A program made the translations under genes and the position numbers. The notes below the pieces were generated by a model. It was not told where the DNA came from. It was given only the letters and a program-made list of their open reading frames with translations, and ran no database searches. This document shows positions 6,015 to 12,396 of a stretch of DNA of 13,836 bases, piece after piece (position 1 is the stretch's first letter; each line of letters opens with the position of its first letter). The stretch lies in NCBI GenBank assembly GCA_017648425.1, contig JAGCJD010000290.1, positions 1 to 13,836 of the forward strand. Reading direction: 5' to 3'. The stretch is from Clostridia bacterium. GTDB taxonomy: Bacteria > Bacillota > Clostridia > Oscillospirales > CAG-272.

Positions 6015-8129
6015 TTAAGTAGCTTTTTCATCAAAATCAAATACGCACTGTCCGTCGGATATTTTTAAATAAGCGTCAAATTGCGTGCCTTTTTTTGATG
6101 TAAAGCCTTTTATTTTCGAGCTTCTCCCTGTTTCAAGAAGAAGCTTTGCATTAGATACGGAAATAGTTCTGTTACATACCGATGTCCATATTTTAAATTT
6201 ACAACCGTTTTTATAATTCATACAGCCGTATGAAAACTTTCCGCGCTTTACCTCGCTACCGCAAATGGGACATATACCTATAATATCTCCAAAAAATCCT
6301 ATATCAGCATCATCCTCAATGGAGGTTTGCTTGATTTCAAAATATTGCTTGATCTCATTTTCCGCTAAAAGTACACTATCGCGGATCTCAATTTCATTTC
6401 TGAAAACTTTTTTAAGAGCTTTGCCCATATCAGAAGTCTTATGCTTATCCATATTGATGCCAAGGCGCGCAAGCGACTCTATCATGTATATGCCATCAGG
6501 AAGAATAGTATATACATCTTTTTTTAGTTGAATATAATTACTTTTTCTGGCGTTATCTATAATTCCCGTACGAGTTGCCTCAGTGCCGAGCTCCACTCCC
6601 TCAAACATTGCCTTGTATTCCTCGGCGTCATCTGCACCAACAGAATCGTCAATAGCAAGCTTTTCTTCCCTGAATGGGTTTTTTAAATAATTATTCAAGG
6701 TTTCTATCGTGTAATGCTTTGGCGGAGAGGTTTCTTTTTCGCATGGCTTAAAGTTGATATTAACAACATCACCATTTTTTAGTTCGGGAAGAATTTTATC
6801 CTTTTGAGATGTATCATCATATTTTGTCCAGCCCTTTTCTTTAATCGTGAGCCCTTTCAAAACAAAATCCTCAAGCTCACCAACTCTGACCGTCATTTCT
6901 ACTTTTTCTACAATACACTCCTCAGCGCAAAATACAGCAATAAATCTCCTGAATACAGTAGAATAAACCTGTGTTTCAGGCACTGAAAGGCTATTTTTAG
7001 AAGGTATTTTATAGGTTGGTGTAATGGCAGAGTGCGATTCTATCTTACTGTCATCAAAAATAGTTTTTTTATCCTTGAAAGCAACAGGGTAACCCAGCTT
7101 TGCACAACCCGCAAGTATTTTCTTTACCTTGTCCTTTTCGGCGGTGGCAAGATATTCTGAGTTTGTTCGAGGATAAGTCAGATATCCCTCCTCATATAGC
7201 TTTTGAACGATTTCAAGACTTTGCGCCATTGACATTTTATATTTTTTTCCAAGCACACTCTGTAACTTCGATAGCGAATATAATTTTCCGCAGAAAAGAG
7301 TATCCTTTTTTCTTTTTAATGAAGAAACGACCGCGCTGCATGAATTGTATTCACTACACTTTTTTTCAGCATCGTTGAACTTTTTACCGTCAAACCGAAG
7401 CTTACTGTTAAGTTCAACGACCTGTCCGTTGGTCATCTCCTTGCTCGATATAGAATAATATTTTTCAGGAACAAAATTTTTTATCGCCATATCTCTGTCG
7501 TATATTGCTTTTACTATTGGAACGATAACTCGTCCTACTCTTAAAAGCGTTCCCGTTCGGAGAGTGGCATATCTCGTAAGATTTACTCCATATAACCAGT
7601 CAATATATGTTCTCGCATATCCTTCATTGGCAAGACTGTCATATTCAGAATCGTCCTTCATTGAGTTGAATGCGGATAGAACCGTTTCGGGAGTTTGATC
7701 TGGCAACCAAAGTCTTTTTACGACCTTAGGCTTTTCCAATACATTTGAAATACAGTTGCGAATTATTATTTCGCCTTCTCTATCGGCGTCACCTGCATTG
7801 ACTATCGTATCAACATCTTCTCTGTTGCACAGAGCTTTGATAACTTCTATTTGCTTGATAACACCGTTGTCGTCCTTTTGGTCCTTACCTTTTTTTATTT
7901 GATAGTGAAATTCTTCGGGAAAACACGGCAAATTGCTCATGCTCCAATGCGGATTTCCGTCCTTGGGTGGGTTGTAATATTCAATATCAGCCAACGAAAA
8001 CAAGTGTCCGAACGCCCATGTTATTATGCATTCCTTGCCCTCAAGATAACCATCTCTGCGTTGAAAGTTACCGATACTCGCCGCAATATTTCTGCCAAGG
8101 CTTGGCTTTTCCGCGATTATAAGTATCAT
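6015..8129 (-). CDS. topB: DNA topoisomerase III (type IA)
   Basis: This enzyme relaxes and decatenates DNA by cutting one strand through a 5'-phosphotyrosine. The Toprim domain opens with MILIIAEKPSLGRNIA (Glu7) and carries the metal-binding GDADREGE (113-120). The catalytic Tyr319 sits in GYLTYPRTNSEYL. EATRTGIIDN is the conserved late motif. The C-terminus has one four-Cys zinc-ribbon-like module (Cys620, 623, 636, 643) and a final KGFTSKKGTQFDAYLK unit typical of TopB C-terminal repeats. Length 704 is normal. The usual VGRVQTPTL motif reads VGRVIVPIV here (198-206), which is divergent. I chose the ATG at 8129, with GGAGGT close upstream. A TTG at 8162 would lie inside a hairpin and is rejected. 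The gene sits between a small P-loop gene and a membrane protein gene. No conjugation genes are nearby, so it looks chromosomal rather than part of an integrative element. Confidence 0.95.
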   Translation of the reverse strand: MILIIAEKPSLGRNIAASIGNFQRRDGYLEGKECIITWAFGHLFSLADIEYYNPPKDGNPHWSMSNLPCFPEEFHYQIKKGKDQKDDNGVIKQIEVIKALCNREDVDTIVNAGDADREGEIIIRNCISNVLEKPKVVKRLWLPDQTPETVLSAFNSMKDDSEYDSLANEGYARTYIDWLYGVNLTRYATLRTGTLLRVGRVIVPIVKAIYDRDMAIKNFVPEKYYSISSKEMTNGQVVELNSKLRFDGKKFNDAEKKCSEYNSCSAVVSSLKRKKDTLFCGKLYSLSKLQSVLGKKYKMSMAQSLEIVQKLYEEGYLTYPRTNSEYLATAEKDKVKKILAGCAKLGYPVAFKDKKTIFDDSKIESHSAITPTYKIPSKNSLSVPETQVYSTVFRRFIAVFCAEECIVEKVEMTVRVGELEDFVLKGLTIKEKGWTKYDDTSQKDKILPELKNGDVVNINFKPCEKETSPPKHYTIETLNNYLKNPFREEKLAIDDSVGADDAEEYKAMFEGVELGTEATRTGIIDNARKSNYIQLKKDVYTILPDGIYMIESLARLGINMDKHKTSDMGKALKKVFRNEIEIRDSVLLAENEIKQYFEIKQTSIEDDADIGFFGDIIGICPICGSEVKRGKFSYGCMNYKNGCKFKIWTSVCNRTISVSNAKLLLETGRSSKIKGFTSKKGTQFDAYLKISDGQCVFDFDEKAT

Positions 8130-8145
8130 TTTACCTCCAATTTCA

Positions 8146-8180
8146 AGTAGAGCCTCCGGCAAAACACCGAAGGCTCTACT
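8146..8180 (-). promoter_or_regulatory. Hairpin in the leader before topB, without a U-tract
   Basis: AGTAGAGCCT (8146-8155) pairs perfectly with AGGCTCTACT (8171-8180). After one C/A mismatch there are three further pairs (CGG/CCG) around a 7-base loop. It follows the stop of the P-loop gene and ends 8 bases before the GGAGGT of topB. No T-run follows on the minus strand, so it is not a standard intrinsic terminator. It may adjust topB expression relative to the gene before it (mRNA processing, stability or partial termination). Confidence 0.6.
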
Positions 8181-8200
8181 ATTGTATATTAATTACTTGC

Positions 8201-8608
8201 TCACAGATATTTCTTAACTGTATCGCTAGCTTCTTCAACAGGAATTGAAGATGTGATAGTTACTTTTACATTGAGCTTTGCTGTCAAAGTATTTATTTCC
8301 TCAACAAATTTATCAAAATCAGCGTAATCGTTGCCGCAAATCTTAAGTGCAGAATCTACAAACAGGTCGGTTACATCGTGATTGCTGGAAAGAATACCCG
8401 CAATAAATCCATAAAGTGACTGTGCGTCTGCTACAAAATATTCATCAACATCTATGAGTCTTGCCTTGTACTTAACATCATAGCGGAGTTTTGTTCCTTT
8501 TTCAATACAAACTACATCACCCTGAGAATTTTCTACTGCAGTATTAACCAGATTGATGAGCTGTTTGGTTTTTCCGGTGCCTTTTACACCAATTATTAAT
8601 TTTAACAT
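8201..8608 (-). CDS. Small P-loop NTPase of unknown function
   Basis: This is a 135-residue cytoplasmic protein with a clear Walker A motif GVKGTGKT (residues 7-14) directly after the first beta strand (MLKLII), and a likely Walker B strand ending in Asp at VTDLFVDSA (79-87). The rest is a short alpha/beta fold with no recognisable partner domain. Related small proteins in Clostridia are usually called only ATP-binding protein, and I cannot assign a role. I chose the ATG at 8608, with an excellent GGAGGT 5 bases upstream. An earlier in-frame start at 8650 would fall at the predicted transcription start and is rejected. It is the first gene of the block that continues into topB, with a strong promoter candidate about 50 bases upstream. 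Its stop is TGA. Confidence 0.85.
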   Translation of the reverse strand: MLKLIIGVKGTGKTKQLINLVNTAVENSQGDVVCIEKGTKLRYDVKYKARLIDVDEYFVADAQSLYGFIAGILSSNHDVTDLFVDSALKICGNDYADFDKFVEEINTLTAKLNVKVTITSSIPVEEASDTVKKYL

Positions 8609-8654
8609 AACGGACCTCCGATAATTTTTTTGCAGATTATCTCTGCTCAATTAT

Positions 8655-8683
8655 ATTATAACAGATAAAGGTAAATTTTGCAA
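8655..8683 (-). promoter_or_regulatory. Promoter candidate for the P-loop NTPase-topB-membrane protein-deoC block
   Basis: On the minus strand, TTGCAA (8683-8678) and a perfect TATAAT (8660-8655) are separated by 17 bases. An extended -10 TG precedes the -10 box with one base between. Transcription should start near 8648, giving a 40-base leader to the ATG at 8608. Confidence 0.75.
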
Positions 8684-8697
8684 GAGTAAATTTGCAA
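8671..8697. repeat. Near-perfect direct repeat overlapping the -35 box
   Basis: GTAAATTTTGCAA (8671-8683) is followed after GA by GTAAATTTGCAA (8686-8697), which differs by one T. The first copy covers the -35 element of the promoter at 8655-8683, a position suited to a repressor or activator site. The sequence is AT-rich, so chance is possible. Confidence 0.4.
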
Positions 8698-8705
8698 AAA
8701 ACTAA

Positions 8706-10046
8706 TTATTTTAATCTTTCTTCAAGCTGCTTTTTTTGTTCCTCATATCCGGGCTTTCCGAGAAGAGCAAACATATTCTTTTTATACTCCTCAACACCTG
8801 GCTGGTTGAAAGGATTTACACCAAGCAAATATCCCGAAACACCACAAGCAAATTCAAAAAAGTAAATGAGATATCCAAGAGAATATTCATCACGGTTTTC
8901 AACCTCTATAAGTATGTTGGGCGCGCCTCCGTCAACATGAGCGAGTATAGTAGCCTTCATTGCCTTTTTGTTGATTTCATTCATATCAACGCCTGCAAGG
9001 AAGTTAAGTCCATCTATATTTGCCTCATCGTAAGGAACCTCAAAGCTACAATTTTCGTTCTTTACAGAAACGACCGTTTCAAATAAATTGCGGCTTCCGT
9101 CCTGAATAAACTGTCCAAGCGAATGAAGGTCTGTTGAAAAGATTACAGAAGACGGGAAAATTCCCTTTCCATCCTTACCCTCGCTTTCACCATAGAGCTG
9201 CTTCCACCACTCGTTAAACATAGTGGCATAAGGCTCGTAGCTAACGAGAATTTCAGTTGATTTACCCTTGCGATACAAGAGATTTCTAATGGCAACATAC
9301 TTCATGCAATCGTTCTTATCAACACTTGTGTTTGATGTATAGTTTGTTGAAGCATCAGCCGCGCCCTTCATAAGGCTGTCTATATCAATTCCTGCAACAG
9401 CGATAGGCAAAAGTCCTACTGCTGTAAGTACGGAAAAGCGTCCGCCTACATCGTCAGGAACAACAAATGTTTCGTATCCGCTCTCATCGGCAAACTTTTT
9501 AAGCGTTCCCTTAGACTTATCGGTGATAACGAAAATTCTTTCCTTTGCTTCGTCTTTTCCATATTTGCTTTCAAGCATTCCGCGAAGCACACGGAAAGCG
9601 ATTGCAGGCTCTGTTGTAGTACCTGACTTTGAAATAACACATACGCAAACATCCTTGCCCTCACAAATGGAGGTAAGCTCAACAAGTTCCGAAGCGCTCA
9701 AATTGCAACCGGCAAAATAAATATCCGGAGTTTCTTTTTTAAGAGAATTATACTTCTGAGATTTTATAAATTCAATAACGGCTCTGGCGCCAAGATACGA
9801 GCCACCAATTCCTATAACTACAAATATATCACATTTCTTTTGAATTTTTTCAGAGGCTATCTTAATTCTTGAAAATTCCTCTTTATCATAGTTGTGGGGC
9901 AGATCGATCCAACCAAGAAAGGCATTACCTTCTCCGGTTCTGGATACAAGCGTCTTGTGAGCTTGCTCAATATCTTTTCCAATTTCATTGATTTCCTCGT
10001 CACTAACGAACGATTTTACATACTTCTCGTTAAGATTAATAGTCAT
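8706..10046 (-). CDS. pgi: Glucose-6-phosphate isomerase
   Basis: This cytoplasmic enzyme interconverts glucose 6-phosphate and fructose 6-phosphate in glycolysis and gluconeogenesis. The 446 residues fit the short Firmicute form (about 450). Sugar-phosphate binding motifs are IGIGGSYLGARAV (78-90) and SKSGTTTEP (139-147). Both family signatures are present: VGGRFSVLTAVGLLP (200-214) and the C-terminal GYLLGVNPFNQPGVEEYKK. The catalytic Glu lies in YGESEGKDGKG (285-295), and the ring-opening His in DLHSLGQ (306-312). Start: ATG at 10046 with AGGAGA about 8 bases upstream. There is no hairpin terminator after its stop, and the next gene's promoter begins within about 25 bases, so some readthrough into the P-loop gene block is likely. 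Confidence 0.98.
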   Translation of the reverse strand: MTINLNEKYVKSFVSDEEINEIGKDIEQAHKTLVSRTGEGNAFLGWIDLPHNYDKEEFSRIKIASEKIQKKCDIFVVIGIGGSYLGARAVIEFIKSQKYNSLKKETPDIYFAGCNLSASELVELTSICEGKDVCVCVISKSGTTTEPAIAFRVLRGMLESKYGKDEAKERIFVITDKSKGTLKKFADESGYETFVVPDDVGGRFSVLTAVGLLPIAVAGIDIDSLMKGAADASTNYTSNTSVDKNDCMKYVAIRNLLYRKGKSTEILVSYEPYATMFNEWWKQLYGESEGKDGKGIFPSSVIFSTDLHSLGQFIQDGSRNLFETVVSVKNENCSFEVPYDEANIDGLNFLAGVDMNEINKKAMKATILAHVDGGAPNILIEVENRDEYSLGYLIYFFEFACGVSGYLLGVNPFNQPGVEEYKKNMFALLGKPGYEEQKKQLEERLK

Positions 10047-10076
10047 TTTTTTCTCCTGATATTAAATTAGGACTAT

Positions 10077-10105
10077 ATTATATAACAAAATTTGAACTTT
10101 TTCTA
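10077..10105 (-). promoter_or_regulatory. Promoter candidate for pgi
   Basis: On the minus strand a perfect TATAAT (10082-10077) is preceded, 17 bases away, by TAGAAA (10105-10100), a 4 of 6 match to the -35 consensus. The start codon is about 30 bases downstream, with a Shine-Dalgarno sequence between. The surroundings are very AT-rich, so the -35 assignment is weak. Confidence 0.42.
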
Positions 10106-10138
10106 TAATAATCTTTGATTTTTTTGTAACAAAATTTG
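10083..10138. repeat. 12-bp direct repeat upstream of pgi
   Basis: TAACAAAATTTG occurs at 10083-10094 and again, identically, at 10127-10138. The start-to-start distance is 44 bases, about four helical turns. The near copy lies immediately upstream of the pgi -10 box. It could be a pair of regulator sites or a chance match in AT-rich DNA. Confidence 0.35.
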
Positions 10139-10177
10139 CCTGTTTCTGTAAACTAATTCATAATTATACAAAAAAAC

Positions 10178-10312
10178 TTATTTAAAGCATATTTTAGATA
10201 AAATTTTCAAAAAAATATCAACAAATCCTATTGGTTGTATATTCTCTATTGACAATATCTCCGCAACTCCAATTACACCACCATCAACCGAATATGTAAC
10301 AGTTCCTAACTA
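10178..10312 (-). other. In-frame continuation of the carboxypeptidase gene beyond a TAG codon
   Basis: Reading on from the TAG at 10312-10310 in the same frame gives 43 sense codons, then TAA (10180-10178). The first residues are LGTVTYSVDGGVIGVAEI and the last are FVDIFLKILSKICFK. This is the second half of the PBP5-type C-terminal domain, which normally runs as APVxxGQ-x-hGTVxYxxDGxxIGxxxL with a basic amphipathic tail for membrane contact. The TAG occupies exactly one residue position, one often filled by Lys or Val in this family as I recall it, so AAG to TAG would be a single-base change. With the extension the product would be 385 residues plus the TAG position counted as a residue, normal for DacF/DacB-type enzymes. 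Confidence 0.8.
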
Positions 10313-11335
10313 TTGTCCCAGGGATACAGGAGCCTTTACTGTATTGGAAATTTCAATGGATTTGCTTACCTTATTGATATTTTTCTTTTCTATCACTGCA
10401 ACTATCCCCTGCTCCTCTGCTGAGCATATGTTCTTTTTACCCGAAACAACATTTACAGTATGAGCCCCAACACTGTTTCTAAATAAAGTAAAATTTGAAA
10501 ATCCATAGTTAAGTAATGCTGTTGCCGCGTTGTTTCTTGCGTCTCTGCTAGGAGATCCCATTATGACGGCAATTAAAGTCATTCCATCGCGTGTAGCGGT
10601 CGCTGTAATACAAAAGCCCGCCTTAGCGGTAGAGCCCGTTTTTAAGCCTGTTGCGCCCTTATAGAAGCGTATCAATCTATTTGTATTACTAAGCCCGAAT
10701 TCTCCATTTCGTATGGTATCCATCCAAATACTGCTATATTCCGTTATTTTCGGATATTTTATTAACTCGCGTGACATTATGGCAATATCAAGAGCAGAGG
10801 TAACATGGTTTTGCGTTGTGTCGTCAAGTCCATTCGTATTTTCAAAATTCGTGTTTTCCATACCCAATTCGCGCGCACGCTCATTCATTGACGCCACAAA
10901 CGCTTCCTCTGTTCCTGAAATACTTTCAGCAAGCGTTACCGCCGCGTCATTAGCCGAAGAAATAACTACGCTTTTTAGTAAATCGTCAACTGACATCTTT
11001 TCCCCAGGTTCTAAAAAAATCTGCGAGCCACCCATTGAACAAGCATGCTCACTTGCGGTCAAAATGTCATCATATTTTAGCCTGCCCTCCTCTATTGCTT
11101 CCATTACAAGCAGTAAAGTCATTACCTTTGTTACCGAGGCAGGCGGTAATTGTTCATTCTCATTGTTACAATATAAAATTTTTCCTGTTTCTGCCTCCAT
11201 CAACACAGATGATTTACAATCAAGCATCAAGGCTGAGCTCTGCGCTTGCTCTGCGTACGCCCCAAAAGCAAGATTTGAAAGCAAAAGAGAACTCAAAATT
11301 AACATAGAGATTATTTTTACTATTCTTTTTTTCAT
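10310..11335 (-). CDS. D-alanyl-D-alanine carboxypeptidase (peptidase S11), interrupted by TAG in the C-terminal domain
   Basis: This secreted penicillin-binding protein of the DacF/DacB type trims the terminal D-Ala from peptidoglycan stem peptides. It has an N-terminal signal peptide (MKKR, hydrophobic core to about 25, likely cleavage after AYA at 28) and a catalytic domain with SxxK at Ser67-Lys70 (SVTK), SxN at Ser127-Asn129 (SAN) and KTG at 232-234. The C-terminal PBP5-type domain begins near 290 and is cut at residue 341 by a TAG. The catalytic site is complete, but the membrane-contact tail is missing unless the TAG is read through (see 10178-10312). I chose the ATG at 11335, with GGAGG 6 bases upstream. 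A TTG at 11350 is rejected. The gene stands alone, separated from recR by a terminator. Confidence 0.9.
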   Translation of the reverse strand: MKKRIVKIISMLILSSLLLSNLAFGAYAEQAQSSALMLDCKSSVLMEAETGKILYCNNENEQLPPASVTKVMTLLLVMEAIEEGRLKYDDILTASEHACSMGGSQIFLEPGEKMSVDDLLKSVVISSANDAAVTLAESISGTEEAFVASMNERARELGMENTNFENTNGLDDTTQNHVTSALDIAIMSRELIKYPKITEYSSIWMDTIRNGEFGLSNTNRLIRFYKGATGLKTGSTAKAGFCITATATRDGMTLIAVIMGSPSRDARNNAATALLNYGFSNFTLFRNSVGAHTVNVVSGKKNICSAEEQGIVAVIEKKNINKVSKSIEISNTVKAPVSLGQ

Positions 11336-11398
11336 ATATTGCCTCCACAAATTTATTCAAAACAATATATGCAAAATAATTTATTTGAATGCGAAAAC

Positions 11399-11434
11399 AA
11401 AAAACGGCACTCAATAATGAATACCGTTTTTTTA
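11399..11434 (-). terminator. Intrinsic terminator of the dnaX-ybaB-recR operon
   Basis: Read on the minus strand, ACGGTATTCA pairs with TGAGTGCCGT (two G-T pairs included) around a TTAT loop, covering 11427-11404. A run of six T follows (11404-11399). It begins a few bases after the recR stop and lies before the carboxypeptidase start. Confidence 0.9.
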
Positions 11435-12034
11435 TTAAACATCACGCCTGCCCTCAATTGCTCTGCCCAAAGTTATCTCGTCAGCATATTCAAGGTCAGA
11501 TCCAACAGGAATGCCGTATGCAAGACGAGTTACCTTAACACCAAGCGGTTTAAGATACTTTGATAAATACATCGCTGTGACTTCACCGTCCTGCGTAGGA
11601 TTAGTAGCAACAATGACCTCTTGAACATTATTCTCACCAACTCTTTGTATAAGCTCCTTAATAGAAAGCTTGTCTGGTGTAATGCCGTTCACAGGTGAAA
11701 TAGAGCCGTGAAGAACATGATACACACCCTTGTATTCTCGAACCTTTTCGATGGACATAAGGGCTTTTACATCCTCAACCACACAAATCACCGAAGGATC
11801 ACGAGAAAGATCTGAGCATACATAGCAAATATCCTTATCCGTAAGATTACCGCAAACAGGACACTTATGTATTTTTGTTTTAGCCTCAATAATTGCATTG
11901 GCAAACGCTTCCGCATCTTCTTCATTGAGCTCGATAACCGAAAATGCCATGCGCATAGCCGATTTTCTGCCCACACCTTTAAGTCTTGCTAACTTCTCTG
12001 AGAGTATTTGCAAGGATTCAATATAATCGGTCAT
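11435..12034 (-). CDS. recR: Recombination mediator protein RecR
   Basis: RecR works with RecF and RecO to load RecA on gapped DNA during recombinational repair. At 199 residues it has the standard family length. It has an N-terminal helix-hairpin-helix (LARLKGVGRKSAMRMAF, about 15-31), a four-Cys zinc finger CPVCGNLTDKDICYVC (57-72), then the Toprim domain (SVICVVEDVKALMSIE onward) ending in the C-terminal ITLGRAIEGRR motif. I chose the ATG at 12034 because MTDYIESLQ aligns with the normal start. A TTG at 12058 would add eight residues lying inside ybaB. The ybaB stop (TGA 12038-12036) lies one base before the recR ATG, and no good Shine-Dalgarno sequence is visible, so recR is probably translated by coupling to ybaB. 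Confidence 0.97.
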   Translation of the reverse strand: MTDYIESLQILSEKLARLKGVGRKSAMRMAFSVIELNEEDAEAFANAIIEAKTKIHKCPVCGNLTDKDICYVCSDLSRDPSVICVVEDVKALMSIEKVREYKGVYHVLHGSISPVNGITPDKLSIKELIQRVGENNVQEVIVATNPTQDGEVTAMYLSKYLKPLGVKVTRLAYGIPVGSDLEYADEITLGRAIEGRRDV

Positions 12035-12035
12035 A

Positions 12036-12383
12036 TCAGAACATACCGGGGAGGCCAATGCTTCCCGTTATCTTGGACATTTCCGCGCTGTTTGTATCCT
12101 CGACACGCTTTATTGCTTCGTTTACGGCAGCAACAAGAATATCCGATAATGTTTCTATATCATCGGGATCTACAATTTCAGGTTGAATATCAATAGAAAG
12201 TATTTCCTTTTTACCATTTATCTTTACACCGACGACACCGCCACCTGCGGAGATATCATATTCTCTGGAATCAAGCTCCTCTTGGAGCGCTGCCATATCC
12301 TCTTGCATTTTCTGCGCCTGCTTTATCATGGCGTTCATGTTTTGAGGGCCACCGCCCATACCCTTTGGAATATTTGCTCTCAT
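12036..12383 (-). CDS. ybaB: YbaB/EbfC family nucleoid-associated protein
   Basis: This is a 115-residue DNA-binding protein of the family that forms dimers and coats the nucleoid. It is almost always encoded between dnaX and recR, as here. Visible features are a Gly/Met-rich start (MRANIPKGMGGGPQNMNAM), a long N-terminal helix with coiled-coil character (MIKQAQKMQEDMAALQEELDS, about 19-39), and the family core GGGVVGVKINGKKEILSIDI followed by a C-terminal helix and the GLPGMF ending. Start: ATG with AAGGAGA 7-8 bases upstream. It begins 13 bases after dnaX and ends one base before recR. Confidence 0.96.
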   Translation of the reverse strand: MRANIPKGMGGGPQNMNAMIKQAQKMQEDMAALQEELDSREYDISAGGGVVGVKINGKKEILSIDIQPEIVDPDDIETLSDILVAAVNEAIKRVEDTNSAEMSKITGSIGLPGMF

Positions 12384-12396
12384 TTTTTTATCTCCT

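Noticed and set aside
6015..8129. Topoisomerase III as a marker of an integrative conjugative element
   Set aside because: No relaxase, VirB4/VirD4-type ATPase, integrase, attachment repeats or other transfer genes are visible. The neighbours are housekeeping genes.
8130..8162. Upstream TTG start for topB
   Set aside because: It would place the start inside the hairpin and add 11 residues before MILIIAEKPS, which is the normal family start and has GGAGGT upstream. The TTG options for deoC (4355), the carboxypeptidase (11350) and recR (12058) were set aside for similar reasons.
10047..10177. Small gene or RNA in the AT-rich spacer upstream of pgi
   Set aside because: No frame with a start and ribosome binding site, no strong hairpin and no riboswitch-like structure. 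Only the promoter candidate and the direct repeat are supportable.
10713..11417. Long plus-strand open frame antisense to the carboxypeptidase
   Set aside because: The minus strand carries all three S11 active-site motifs and a signal peptide. The antisense frame is a codon-bias shadow with no family features.
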